DNA from: Streptomyces ferrugineus
Lineage (GTDB): Bacteria; Actinomycetota; Actinomycetes; Streptomycetales; Streptomycetaceae
Assembly (NCBI RefSeq): GCF_015160855.1
Contig: NZ_CP063373.1
Span: forward strand, 7,254,001-7,318,000
Reading direction: 5' to 3'
Length of the DNA stretch: 64,000 nucleotides
Every line of letters starts with the position of its first letter. Position 1 is the first letter of the stretch. Under the pieces are notes generated by a model. That model saw only the letters and a program-made list of their open reading frames with translations, was not told the DNA's origin and made no database searches. This document shows, piece after piece, positions 39,315 to 47,732 of this stretch. Position numbers and translations under genes: made by a program.

Positions 39315-40556
39315 ATGAACCACACCGGATCCCTCTCCCGTCGCACGGCGCTCGCCTCCCTCGCCGGGGCGGCGCTGGCCACGACCGCGGCGTTCCCGGC
39401 CTCGGCGACCGAGCGGCACGGCCGCCGGTCCGTCCGGTTCGCCACCTTCAACGCCTCCCTGAACCGGTCCACCCAGGGCGCGCTGATCACCGACCTGTCC
39501 ACTCCGGACAACGTCCAGGCGCGCAATGTCGCCGAGACCATCCAGCGGGTCGACCCGGACGTCCTGCTGATCAACGAGTTCGACTACGACGAGCGGGGCA
39601 GAGCGGTCCGCCTGTTCCTGCGCAACTACCTGGCCGTCGGGCACAACGGAGCCGAGCCGGTGCGCTTCCCGTACCACTTCACCGGCCCGGTGAACACGGG
39701 CGTCGCCACCGGCGTGGACCTCGACGGCAGGAACGGGGCGGTCACGACGCCCGGTTCGGACGCGTACGGCCAGGACGCGTACGGCTACGGCTGGTTCCCG
39801 GGGCAGTACGGCATGGTCGTGCTGTCGAAGTACCCGATCGACACGCGCGCGGTGCGCACCTTCCAGCGCTTCCTGTGGAAGGACATGCCGGGCCACCTCA
39901 TGCCGCCGGGCTACTACAGCGACGAAGCCCGCGCGATCCTGCGGCTGTCCTCGAAGAGCCATTGGGACGTGCCGGTGTGCATCGGGCACGACATCGTGCA
40001 CTTCCTGGTCTCGCATCCGACGCCGCCCACCTTCGACGGCGCCGAGGACCGCAATGGGCGGCGCAACCATGACGAGATCCGGCTGTGGGCCGACTACGTC
40101 GGTGGGCGCCGACGTGGCTCGTACCTCTACGACGACAGGGGGCGGCGGGGTGGGCTGCGGGCCGGGGCGCGGTTTGTGATCGCGGGCGACAACAACGCGG
40201 ATCCGTACGACGGTGACAGCTACGATCACGCGATTCTGCAGTTGCTCGACCATCCGGCGGTCAACGCTCCGGCCGTTCCGCCGGCGAGTGCGGGTGGGGT
40301 GGAGGCGGCGAGGATCCAGGGCGGGGCCAATGCCTCGCACCTCGGGGACCCGGCGTACGACACCTCCGACTTCGGCGATACCGCGCCCGGGAATCTGCGG
40401 GTCGACTACGTGCTGCCGTCCAAGGGACTGATGCCGGGCGCGAACGGTGTCTTCTGGCCGACGTCCGGGGATCCGCTGTATCGGCTGGTGGGGGGCGGGG
40501 CGACGGTGCCGACGTCCGACCATCGGTTGGTGTGGCAGGACGTGTGGGTGGGCTGA
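39315..40556 (+). CDS. Secreted endonuclease/exonuclease/phosphatase-fold protein
   Basis: 413 residues starting at ATG 39315. It has a Tat signal (SLSRRTALASLAGAALATTA, cleavage near ASA-TE). EEP fold: RFATFNASLNR (Asn), VDPDVLLINEFDYDE (metal-ligand Glu), VCIGHDIVHFLVSHPTPPTFDG, RFVIAGDNNADP (D-x-N), and a C-terminal TSDHRLVW (catalytic Asp-His). Members act as nucleases, phosphodiesterases or phosphatases; the extended insert GFPGQYG-type region (YGYGWFPGQYGMVVLSKYPI) is typical of the secreted actinobacterial subfamily. An extracellular phosphate-scavenging role is plausible but inferred. CGGAG precedes the ATG. Confidence 0.88.
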   Translation: MNHTGSLSRRTALASLAGAALATTAAFPASATERHGRRSVRFATFNASLNRSTQGALITDLSTPDNVQARNVAETIQRVDPDVLLINEFDYDERGRAVRLFLRNYLAVGHNGAEPVRFPYHFTGPVNTGVATGVDLDGRNGAVTTPGSDAYGQDAYGYGWFPGQYGMVVLSKYPIDTRAVRTFQRFLWKDMPGHLMPPGYYSDEARAILRLSSKSHWDVPVCIGHDIVHFLVSHPTPPTFDGAEDRNGRRNHDEIRLWADYVGGRRRGSYLYDDRGRRGGLRAGARFVIAGDNNADPYDGDSYDHAILQLLDHPAVNAPAVPPASAGGVEAARIQGGANASHLGDPAYDTSDFGDTAPGNLRVDYVLPSKGLMPGANGVFWPTSGDPLYRLVGGGATVPTSDHRLVWQDVWVG

Positions 40557-40601
40557 GGGGTGGGGTGACGGCATGGGGCGTGCGGTTTCTCGCCCCCGCC
40601 G

Positions 40602-40820
40602 CCCCTACCCGTCCCATCCCCAGGGGCGCCGCCCCTACGACCCCGGGCGCCTCTGGGGGCTGCGCCCCCAGACCCCCGCTCCGGCCCTTAAGGGGCCTTG
40701 TCCTCAAACGCCGGACGGGCTGACTGATGCGGGCCGGCGCTGGAAGGTGCGCCCCCCTGCGGGTGGGTGGGGGCTGGGGACGGCGTGACCTTGCCCCCGA
40801 ACACCGGACGGGCTGAGCGG
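40602..40820. repeat. Streptomyces-type intergenic repeat/terminator block
   Basis: The 312-base gap between the EEP gene and the ABC ATPase contains stacked short hairpins: AGGGGC/GCCCCT (40622-40636), CTGGGGGC/GCCCCCAG (40653-40671), and GGCCC/GGGCC (40683-40697). Two copies of the motif CGGACGGGCTGA follow (near 40712 and 40805), the first within CCTCAAACGCCGGACGGGCT. This sequence class recurs after genes across Streptomyces genomes. It probably terminates both convergent transcripts. No gene is seen here. Confidence 0.8.
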
Positions 40821-40868
40821 TACGGGTCGACGTTCCGGGCGGGCTGGTTGATGTCGGCCCGGTCCGTG

Positions 40869-41618
40869 CTATCTGTTGCGCACCGCCCGTCCCACCTCCG
40901 ACCTCAGCGCGACGAACTCCGACAGGCCCCGGGTCGTGATCTGGTCCCGGGTGGCGGGGAGTTCTACCGGCAGGTCCAGGACGACCTTGGCACCTGGTCC
41001 TGCAGAGAGGACAACGATGCGGTCGCCCAGGTACACGCTCTCGTCGATGTCGTGGGTGACGAAGACGATCGTCGCGCCGTCCGTGCGGTGGACCTCGAGG
41101 AGGAGGTCCTCCAGGTCCTCGCGGGTCTGGGCGTCGAGGGAGCCGAAGGGCTCGTCCATGAGGAGCAGGGAGGGGCGGCAGACCAGGGCGCGGGCGATCG
41201 CAACACGTTGCTGCATCCCGCCGGAGAGCTGCCAGGGGTGGCGGCGGGCCGTGTCGGTGAGGCCGACGCGGGCCAGGATGCGGTCGGCCTCGGCCCGGCG
41301 CTCCGCTCGCGGCAGGCCCCTGCGGCGCAGCGGGAGGGCCACGTTCTCGCGGACCGTGAGCCAGGGGTAGAGGGAGCGGGCGTAGTCCTGGAAGACCACG
41401 GCCAGGTTGTCGGGGACGCCCCGTACGGGGGTGTCGTCCAGCGTGATCGTGCCGTCGTACACGGGCAGCAGTCCGGCGATGGTGCGCAGGAGCGTGGACT
41501 TGCCGCAGCCGGACGGGCCCACGACACACAGGAGTTGGCCGTCCGGCACGGTGAGGGTGACGTCGTGCAGGACCTGGTGGTCGCCGTAGTGCTGGCCGAC
41601 CGCGGCTAGGCGGAGCAT
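40869..41618 (-). CDS. ABC transporter ATP-binding protein, SsuB/TauB/NrtD type
   Basis: 249-residue ATPase of a nitrate/sulfonate/taurine-class importer. Walker A reads GPSGCGKSTLL (residues 34-44), Q-loop VVFQDYARSLYPWLTV (the YxRSLxPW form typical of this subfamily), signature LSGGMQQRVAIARAL, Walker B LLLMDEPFGSLD, and H-loop FVTHDIDES. It is the last gene of a leftward operon: lipoprotein receptor, permease, permease, ATPase. Confidence 0.93.
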   Translation of the reverse strand: MLRLAAVGQHYGDHQVLHDVTLTVPDGQLLCVVGPSGCGKSTLLRTIAGLLPVYDGTITLDDTPVRGVPDNLAVVFQDYARSLYPWLTVRENVALPLRRRGLPRAERRAEADRILARVGLTDTARRHPWQLSGGMQQRVAIARALVCRPSLLLMDEPFGSLDAQTREDLEDLLLEVHRTDGATIVFVTHDIDESVYLGDRIVVLSAGPGAKVVLDLPVELPATRDQITTRGLSEFVALRSEVGRAVRNR

Positions 41619-41664
41619 GGCTGTCCCTGGGCGGAGGTGATAGGGGGCGTACGGGGTGTGGGGG

Positions 41665-42597
41665 TCATACGGTCGTCGTCCTCTCCTTGCCGACCAGTCG
41701 CTTCTCGACCGCCAGCAGGGCCGTGTTGAGGAGGTGGCCGAGGGCGCCCAGCAGGACCAGTGCCGCCCAGACGGTGAGCAGGTCGGAGCGGGACTGGGCG
41801 TCGGTGAGCGTGAAGCCGATGCCGTTGGCGCTGCCCGGGAGCAGTTCCGAGAACACCATGAGGATGAGGGAGAGGGACAGGCTCAGGCGCAGGCCGGCGA
41901 AGATGCGGGGCAGCGCGGACGGGAGGATCAGGAAGCGGAGCCGTTCGGCGGGAGTGAGGCGCAGGACGGCGGCGACCTCGATCCGCAGGGGGGCGGTGTC
42001 GCGGGCGCCCTCGGCCGTGTTGATCAGCACCGGCCAGACGGCGCTGAAGACGATCGACGCGATCTGCATCGGCGTACCGAAGTCGAAGATCACGACGAAG
42101 ACGGGGACCAGCGCGGGCGGCGGCACGGCGCGGGCGAACTGCAGTACCGGGTCGCACAGGGCGTACACCCGCCGCGAGCGGCCGATGGCGACACCGAGCG
42201 CGATCCCGGCGACGGCGGCGATCCCGAACCCCGCGGCCATGCGGCCGAGGCTGGGCAGGATGTCGGCGACGGCCGCCTCGGTGAGGAAGACGTGCCGGGC
42301 GGGGCCCGAGAACCAGAGATCGACGGCGTGCCGCGCGATCTCGGCAGGCGGCGGGAAGTACACGCTGCCATGGGCACCGGCGACCAACTGCCATACAGCC
42401 ACGGCGAGAGCGAGCACGAGCCAGCGGAGCAGAGCGTGGCGTACGACGGCGCGGGTGGGAATGGGTATGGGTATGGAGGTGGGGATGGGGATGGGGATGA
42501 AGGCCAGGGTGCGGGGGCGGTGCGTGGCCTGGCCGCTCCGGTTCGCGACAGGCGTTCCTTGGGCGGGGGACTCGTCGGCCGCGTCAGGCCGGTTCAT
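41665..42597 (-). CDS. ABC transporter permease 2, SsuC-like, with Ile-Pro repeat head
   Basis: 310 residues, membrane subunit of the same importer. The cytoplasmic head of about 55 residues contains an Ile-Pro dipeptide run (IPIPIPTSIPIPIPT), encoded by short GGGTAT/GGGGAT repeats and probably disordered. Spans start near residue 60 (WLVLALAVAVWQLVAG). The EAA loop reads AAVLRLTPAERLRFLILPSALP. A start at a GTG after the repeat (RAVVRHALLRW) would give a conventional length, so the head may not be translated. It is 9 bases after permease 1. Two different permeases suggest a heterodimeric channel. Confidence 0.88.
   Translation of the reverse strand: MNRPDAADESPAQGTPVANRSGQATHRPRTLAFIPIPIPTSIPIPIPTRAVVRHALLRWLVLALAVAVWQLVAGAHGSVYFPPPAEIARHAVDLWFSGPARHVFLTEAAVADILPSLGRMAAGFGIAAVAGIALGVAIGRSRRVYALCDPVLQFARAVPPPALVPVFVVIFDFGTPMQIASIVFSAVWPVLINTAEGARDTAPLRIEVAAVLRLTPAERLRFLILPSALPRIFAGLRLSLSLSLILMVFSELLPGSANGIGFTLTDAQSRSDLLTVWAALVLLGALGHLLNTALLAVEKRLVGKERTTTV
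42453..42496 (+). repeat. G-run repeat with quadruplex potential
   Basis: Plus strand carries at least seven G3-4 runs separated by 1-6 bases: 42453-42455, 42457-42459, 42463-42465, 42469-42471, then three GGGG runs to 42496. It lies within the 5' coding region of permease 2, on the template strand. Confidence 0.75.
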
Positions 42598-42606
42598 CAG
42601 CCCTCC

Positions 42607-43410
42607 TCACCGCGCCACGCCCCGCCGCCCCGGCGTCCACGGGAACAACCTCCGCTCCCCCCACACCAGCACCCCGTTGATGACCAGCCCGAGAGCCCCC
42701 GCCCACACCACCCCCGCCAGCACGTCCCGCGTGCCGTCGGTCGCCAGGCCCGCCTGGGCGATGAAGATGCCCAGGCCCTCGCCGAAGCCGGAGAGGATCT
42801 CCGTGGCGACGGCCAGGATGAGGGCGACCGCGGCCGAGATGCGGATGCCGGTCGCGATGAAGGGGGCCGTGCCCGGGAGTTCGACGCGCAGCAGTACGGA
42901 GAGGCGGCCGAAGCCGAAGGCGCGGAGGGTGTCCTTGGCCAGGGGATCGGTCTCGCCGAGGCCGTAGACGGTGTTGAAGAGGATCGGCCAGACCGACGCG
43001 TACGTCACGAGGGCCACCTTGGTCTCGGTGCCCGAGCCGAGCAGCAGTGAGACCAGGGGGATCAGGGCGACGGACGGCAACGGGCGCAGGAACTCGACGA
43101 TCGCCCGTACGGCGGCGTCGACGACCGGCACGCTCCCGAGGACCAGGCCGATCGGTACGGCGATGGCGATGGCCAGGCCGAGACCGAGCGCCCAGGCGCG
43201 CAGCGTGGCGGCGATGCCGTCCAGGAAGACGGAGTCGCCCGCCAGTTCCGCGGCTCGCGCGAGGACGTCCGACGCGGGCGGAAGATGGCTGCGCCGTACG
43301 AACCCGGCGCGGGAGACCGCCTCGCAGGCGCCGACGGCCAGCAGTACTCCCAGAGCTCCCAGTGCGAGTTGTTCCTGGCGGGCCTTCACGTCCGCACGCC
43401 GCCGTGTCAC
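42607..43410 (-). CDS. ABC transporter permease 1, SsuC/TauC-like
   Basis: 267 residues, six spans. The EAA loop DTLRAFGFGRLSVLLRVELPG is the ATPase-docking site. The N-terminal span LALGALGVLLAVGACEAVSR and the SVALIPLVSLLLGSGTETKV segment are typical of the taurine/sulfonate permease family. It overlaps the upstream receptor stop by four bases (ATGA), so receptor and permease are translationally coupled. Confidence 0.9.
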   Translation of the reverse strand: MTRRRADVKARQEQLALGALGVLLAVGACEAVSRAGFVRRSHLPPASDVLARAAELAGDSVFLDGIAATLRAWALGLGLAIAIAVPIGLVLGSVPVVDAAVRAIVEFLRPLPSVALIPLVSLLLGSGTETKVALVTYASVWPILFNTVYGLGETDPLAKDTLRAFGFGRLSVLLRVELPGTAPFIATGIRISAAVALILAVATEILSGFGEGLGIFIAQAGLATDGTRDVLAGVVWAGALGLVINGVLVWGERRLFPWTPGRRGVAR

Positions 43411-44378
43411 TTGACGATCAGCGTCGCGGGGTCGATCGGCTTCTTCAGCATCCCCTGTTTCTTCATGAGGTCGGTGAGCCGGGTGAGCTGCGCGGCGTCC
43501 ACGGTGGGTGGGAAGACGGGCAGGTCGATCGACTCGGCCTGTTCCTCGGTCACCTTGGTGTACGTCGGCAGCATGCCGCGGACTGCGGACGCGTCCTTCT
43601 CGGCGATCTCCACGGCCGCCTTGAGAGCCCGCCGGAACGCGGCCAGGGTCTTGCCGTTGCCGTCCACGTACTTGCTCGTGCTGACGTAGCCGCTCAGCGG
43701 GATCGACTCCACCGGCGGGGACGAGCCGTCGATGAGGACCCGGGCCTTCAAGTCGTCCTGAATGGCGTTGTCGTAGGGCTCGACCGCGTGCACGGCGTCG
43801 ACCTGCCCCTTGTCCAGCGCCGCGCCCATCTGCGGGAAGGGGATCGCCCGGTAGACGGGCCGGTCGACGCCCTGCCTCTCCAGGATCTCGTTGAAGGTGA
43901 GCGACTGGACGTTGTTCAGCACGTTGACGGCGAGCTTCTTGCCCGCGAGGTCGGCGATGCTCTTGATGTCCGAGTCCTCGGACACCAGCACATCCATCAT
44001 GCGCGGCGCCGCCCTGATCGCCTCGGCGACGATCCGGATGTCGAGGGTGCCCTTCTCATGGGCCTGGAGATAGGTCACGTAGTTCGCACTGGCGACCATG
44101 TCGATCTGGCCCTTGGCCAGGGCGGGCAGCGCCTGGAGGCTCTGCTGGATCTGCTGGATGCGGACGTCGAGCCCCTCCTTCTCGAACAGGCCCCGGTCCT
44201 GCGCGATGTAGAGGGCGGCACAGTCGATCAGGGGCAGGGCCGCCACCCGTACGGTCTCCCGGCCGTCGGCCCCGGACGAGGAGTCCCCGTCGTCGCCGCA
44301 GGCCGTGACCGCCACCAGCATGAGGGTGGCGGCGGCCGCAGCGGTCCTCGTTCCCGAGCGCGATTGACGTAACGGCAT
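43407..44378 (-). CDS. ABC transporter substrate-binding lipoprotein, NMT1/SsuA-like
   Basis: 323 residues with signal peptide and lipobox LVAVTACGDD (lipidated Cys 27). The periplasmic-binding fold of the NMT1/THI5/SsuA class shows LIDCAALYIAQDRGLFEKEG (typical A-P-x-Y-x-A-x-x-x-G-x-F/L-x-x-E-G pattern), QIDMVASANYVTYLQAHEKG, and GQVDAVHAVEPYDNAIQ. Ligands in this class include taurine, alkanesulfonates, nitrate, thiamine precursors and riboflavin-like compounds; the choice is open. It is the first gene of the operon and is divergent from the P450 gene. Confidence 0.9.
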   Translation of the reverse strand: MPLRQSRSGTRTAAAAATLMLVAVTACGDDGDSSSGADGRETVRVAALPLIDCAALYIAQDRGLFEKEGLDVRIQQIQQSLQALPALAKGQIDMVASANYVTYLQAHEKGTLDIRIVAEAIRAAPRMMDVLVSEDSDIKSIADLAGKKLAVNVLNNVQSLTFNEILERQGVDRPVYRAIPFPQMGAALDKGQVDAVHAVEPYDNAIQDDLKARVLIDGSSPPVESIPLSGYVSTSKYVDGNGKTLAAFRRALKAAVEIAEKDASAVRGMLPTYTKVTEEQAESIDLPVFPPTVDAAQLTRLTDLMKKQGMLKKPIDPATLIVK

Positions 44379-44513
44379 GCCGCCATGACTAGCAAGAATT
44401 TGTCATGATCACCACATACAGCACTGCATCCGGCACGTCCGCACCAGCCCTCAGCGCATCAGCCCGACGCGCCGATCTGTCGGTCTTCACCGATATACGC
44501 CACGTTGGTTCAC

Positions 44514-45788
44514 ATGACCTCCTCCCCCACCGTTCACGACGCTTCCCCCGTCCCCGATGTCTTCGACCCCCGGCAGTACGCCACCGGCGTGCCCCACGAC
44601 GCCTACCGCGTCCTGCGCGATCACCATCCCGTGGCCCGGCAGGACGAGCACGAGGTGCTGGGCTGGCCGGCCGGGCCGGGATTCTGGGCGGTGACCCGGC
44701 ACGCGGACGTCGTGCGGGTGCTCAAGGACTCGGCGACGTACTCCTCGCACATCGGCGCGACCCAGATCCGCGACCCCGACCCGGACGATCTGCCGTTCAT
44801 CCGCCGCATGATGCTCAATCAGGACCCGCCGGGGCACGGTCGGTTGCGGCGACTGGTCAGCCGGGCCTTCACTCCCGGACGCGTCGACCGTTTCGCCGGG
44901 CTCGCGCAGGCGCGGGCGCATACGCTCCTCGCGCACGCCCTGGACGCGGCCCGCGCGCAGGACGGCACCGTGGACCTGGTCACCGCCGTGACCGACGACT
45001 ACGCCCTGCTCAACCTCGCCGACCTGCTCGGCGTGCCGGAGGCCGACCGCGGGCTGCTGCTGCACTGGACGCAGCGGGTCATCGGCTACCAGGACCCCGA
45101 CGAGTCCGGTCCCCAGGTGCGGGACGCGGAGGGCCGGCCGGTCAATCCGCGCTCGCCCGCGATGCTGCGGGACATGTTCGACTACGCCCGCCAACTGGCC
45201 GCCCACAAGCGGCGCTACCCGGCCGACGACGTGATGACCACTCTCGCCCACGACGCCGAACTCGCCGGCCCGGAGCTGGAGATGTTCTTCTTCCTGCTCA
45301 CCGTCGCGGGCAACGACACCGTCCGCAGCGCGGCGCCGGGCGGGCTGCTGGCGCTGGCCGAGCACCCGGAGGCGTACGCGTGCCTGCGCGAAGGCCGCGT
45401 CCAACTCGACTCCGCCGTCGATGAGTTGCTGCGCTGGCATCCTCCCGTCCTCACCTTCCGCCGCACCGCCGCCGAGGACACGGAGCTGGCCGGGCGGCGT
45501 ATCCGCGCGGGTGACAAGGTCGTCGTCTTCCACGCCTCCGCCAACCGCGACGAACGCGTCTTCACCGCCCCGGACCGGCTGGACCTGTCCCGCTCGCCCA
45601 ATCCGCATGTGTCCTTCGGCGACGGCCCGCACGTCTGTCTGGGCGCGCACTTCGCTCGGTTGCAGTTGCGGGTGCTCTACCGGGAGACCTTGCGGATGCT
45701 GCCGGCCCTGCGCGCGGCGGGGCCGCCCAAGCGGCTGGTGTCGAACTTCATCAACGGGCTCAAGTCGCTGCCGATGCGGATCACTTGA
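44514..45788 (+). CDS. Cytochrome P450 (bacterial class I)
   Basis: 424 residues, soluble haem monooxygenase. I-helix oxygen-activation motif LTVAGNDTVR, ExxR in VDELLRWHPP, haem ligand loop FGDGPHVCLGAHFARLQ with Cys in CLGAHFA. The FIRRMMLNQDPPGHGRLRRL segment (C-helix) resembles the CYP124/125/142 group that oxidises steroid or branched-chain tails; that is recall, not a tree. ATG 44514 has no clear Shine-Dalgarno; the frame also opens at TTG 44505. No ferredoxin or reductase gene is adjacent, so redox partners come from elsewhere. It is divergent from the ABC importer operon (gap about 135 bases). Confidence 0.92.
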   Translation: MTSSPTVHDASPVPDVFDPRQYATGVPHDAYRVLRDHHPVARQDEHEVLGWPAGPGFWAVTRHADVVRVLKDSATYSSHIGATQIRDPDPDDLPFIRRMMLNQDPPGHGRLRRLVSRAFTPGRVDRFAGLAQARAHTLLAHALDAARAQDGTVDLVTAVTDDYALLNLADLLGVPEADRGLLLHWTQRVIGYQDPDESGPQVRDAEGRPVNPRSPAMLRDMFDYARQLAAHKRRYPADDVMTTLAHDAELAGPELEMFFFLLTVAGNDTVRSAAPGGLLALAEHPEAYACLREGRVQLDSAVDELLRWHPPVLTFRRTAAEDTELAGRRIRAGDKVVVFHASANRDERVFTAPDRLDLSRSPNPHVSFGDGPHVCLGAHFARLQLRVLYRETLRMLPALRAAGPPKRLVSNFINGLKSLPMRIT

Positions 45789-45803
45789 GCCCGGCCGACG
45801 GGG

Positions 45804-46991
45804 TCACCTGCGCACCTGGATCAGCGCATGCGTCCCGCCGGTCCGCCACTTCTGGTCCTCCGCCGCCACCAGCGCCGCCTCCGTGCCGGCGTCCAGGCCG
45901 GTGATCACGTCGGACTTCAGGGTGCGCAGGGCGGCGACCGGGCCGGGGAAGTGCGTGGTGACTTCGGTGAACGGCGTGGTCGCCGGCCAGAGTCGGTCTC
46001 CGACGAGGCGGCGGTAGTTGAGATCGCCCTTGACGATGGTCAGGGTGGCGGCGGCCGGCTCCGCGCGGAGGTCGGCGGGCATGGCCGCGTACGGCAGCGG
46101 GGCGGCGGCGAAGGGGTGCGCGCGGACGGTGAGGCGGCCGTCCGTCATCGCCGACCAGAGCGTGTGACCGTACCTCGCGGCGGCGCCCGGTGCCGTCGTC
46201 AGCCTGCGCAGGGCGTCGAGGACGTCGGCGTGGGTGGCGTCGGAGACGTAGTACGGATACGGCTTGATGTGCAGGACGGCCCGTGCGATGCGCCCCTGGG
46301 TGAGGAGGTGGGCGATGAGGAGCAGGTCGGGGACGAGTTCGCGGCCCGCGTTGTCGGCGATCAGGCACAGGGTGGCCGAGCCGGTGGGCGGGAGCAGGGA
46401 CCAGAGGGTCTCGCTGTCGTCGGCCACCAGGGGCGGGGTGTCCGAGGAGGTCTCGTCGTGTGCGGCGGACAGCCGGAAGCCGAGGTCCGCGCGGTTGCCC
46501 CAGAGCGAGCCGTGCAGCAGCGCCCGGTCCTGCTCGGGGACGGGCCGGTCGGTGAGGGCGTCGAGGGCGGACAGCTCCTCGTCCGTCTCCTGGGCGTCGA
46601 GTTCGGCCAGCTTGGAGGGGCGGAAGGGGTCGATGCCCTGCCAGGGGCCCGGGGTGAAGTAGCCGACGGCTTGGAGGAGTTGGCGGTAGAAGTAGCTCTC
46701 CGACCACAGCCACGGTACGTCGAACCAGGAGCGGCCGGTGTACTTCTCGGCGCCCCACGCCGTCCAGCGGTCCCGGTCGTGCGCGTCGGCGGGGAGCGGC
46801 TCGATCACGCCCTCGGTGCAGCTCGCGAGGAGCGCGTCCAGGGCGCGGTGCCGGTCGGGGTCGTACGGGAAGGCCTCCCGCACCTGTCGGATGATCGCGG
46901 GATGCCGTTCGGCGAGCACGCTGTGCGGGAACGAGCCGGGTTCGTTCCCGAGGAGCACGGGCGCGGGCGGGGTGTCGGACCTCTCGGGCAT
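45804..46991 (-). CDS. DUF89/ARMT1-like protein (damage-control phosphatase family)
   Basis: About 395 residues. The family's metal/active-site blocks are present in order: CLIADNAGRELVPDLLL (D-N-A-G-x-E), ARAVLHIKPYPYYVSDAT, LTIVKGDLNYRRLVGD (KGD-x-N), and ALRTLKSDVITGLD. DUF89 enzymes are Mn/Co-dependent phosphatases acting on sugar phosphates, phospho-pantetheine or similar damaged metabolites. The TPPFR/FDVPWLWSESYFYRQLL region matches the ARMT1/subfamily III N-terminal domain. ATG 46991 is preferred; GTG 47000 is possible. It is 22 bases downstream of the CprB-like regulator on the same strand and possibly co-transcribed. Confidence 0.88.
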   Translation of the reverse strand: MPERSDTPPAPVLLGNEPGSFPHSVLAERHPAIIRQVREAFPYDPDRHRALDALLASCTEGVIEPLPADAHDRDRWTAWGAEKYTGRSWFDVPWLWSESYFYRQLLQAVGYFTPGPWQGIDPFRPSKLAELDAQETDEELSALDALTDRPVPEQDRALLHGSLWGNRADLGFRLSAAHDETSSDTPPLVADDSETLWSLLPPTGSATLCLIADNAGRELVPDLLLIAHLLTQGRIARAVLHIKPYPYYVSDATHADVLDALRRLTTAPGAAARYGHTLWSAMTDGRLTVRAHPFAAAPLPYAAMPADLRAEPAAATLTIVKGDLNYRRLVGDRLWPATTPFTEVTTHFPGPVAALRTLKSDVITGLDAGTEAALVAAEDQKWRTGGTHALIQVRR

Positions 46992-47013
46992 GCGCCTCAC
47001 CGTACCGCCCGTG

Positions 47014-47661
47014 TCATGCGGCCTTGATCTCCCGCTCCAGCTGTGTCGCGAGCGCGAGATAGCGGGCCCGGCGGGGCACGGGGACCAGGCCGCGGATCAT
47101 GAGGTGCCACATCTCGGCGACCCTGCGGGGCTGGCGGGCGACGGGTTCGAGGGAGCGGCCGACGACCCGGGTGCCGACGAAGAAGCAGACGAGGGCGTGG
47201 GCCGCGGCGTCGGCGTCGACGTCCGGGTGGATGTCGGACTCCTTGGCGGCGCCGTGGAGTTTGCGGGTGGAGATGTCCAGCAGCTCGGTGAAGGGGTGCC
47301 GCAGGGGCGGTCGTATCACCACTCCCCCGGTGGCCAGGCGCAGGCCGGCCCGGGTGACCGGGCCCTCGACGGCGAGGCGGGTGATGCCGAACGTCGTGCG
47401 TATCAGCGTCTCCAGTGCGGTGTGGCCCCGTGCGTCCATCTCGCTCGCCACCTGCCGGGAGGCTCTGGACTGCAGTTCCATGATCGCCTGCGCCAGGTCC
47501 TCCTTCGCGGCGAAGTGGAAGTACAGCGCCCCCTTGGTGACCTGTGCGTGCTCGACGATGTCGCTGAGGCTGGTCGATTCATAGCCGTGACGGTCGAACA
47601 GCTCGGCTGCGGCCGTGAGGATCGTGGTGCGGGTCTGTTCCGCGCGTAACTGCCTCGCCAT
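47014..47661 (-). CDS. cprB: CprB-like gamma-butyrolactone receptor family repressor
   Basis: 215 residues, the same length as S. coelicolor CprB, with near-identical start MARQLRAEQTRTTILTAAA. The TetR-type DNA-binding domain (residues 8-55) ends VTKGALYFHFAAKEDLAQA, the hallmark of the ArpA/ScbR/CprB family. The ligand domain aligns through GLRLATGGVVIRPPLRHPFTE, but residue 127 is Leu where CprB has Trp (ArpA Trp119), a residue in the ligand pocket. It may therefore respond to a different ligand or none. ATG 47661 with AGGAG 8 bases upstream. Probable autoregulation via the dyad at 47683-47713. Downstream of afsA. Confidence 0.88.
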   Translation of the reverse strand: MARQLRAEQTRTTILTAAAELFDRHGYESTSLSDIVEHAQVTKGALYFHFAAKEDLAQAIMELQSRASRQVASEMDARGHTALETLIRTTFGITRLAVEGPVTRAGLRLATGGVVIRPPLRHPFTELLDISTRKLHGAAKESDIHPDVDADAAAHALVCFFVGTRVVGRSLEPVARQPRRVAEMWHLMIRGLVPVPRRARYLALATQLEREIKAA

Positions 47662-47682
47662 CGGCTGGATCTCCTGAGGACG

Positions 47683-47713
47683 GGAAAAGAACGGGTCATG
47701 CCGTTTGTTTCTT
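47683..47713. promoter_or_regulatory. Candidate autoregulatory element (ARE) before cprB
   Basis: AAGAACGG (47687-47694), spacer centred on TCAT, then CCGTTTGTTTCTT: an imperfect A-rich/GG-core dyad of about 30 bases ending 22 bases before the cprB ATG. It has the size and layout of butyrolactone-receptor operators (AACGG...CCGTT core with A/T-rich flanks). Confidence 0.45.
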
Positions 47714-47732
47714 ACTCCCTGTACACGATAAC

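Noticed and set aside
40602..40820. Possible mobile element in the repeat block
   Set aside because: The motifs match the common Streptomyces intergenic repeat class with small hairpins; no coding capacity or target duplication.
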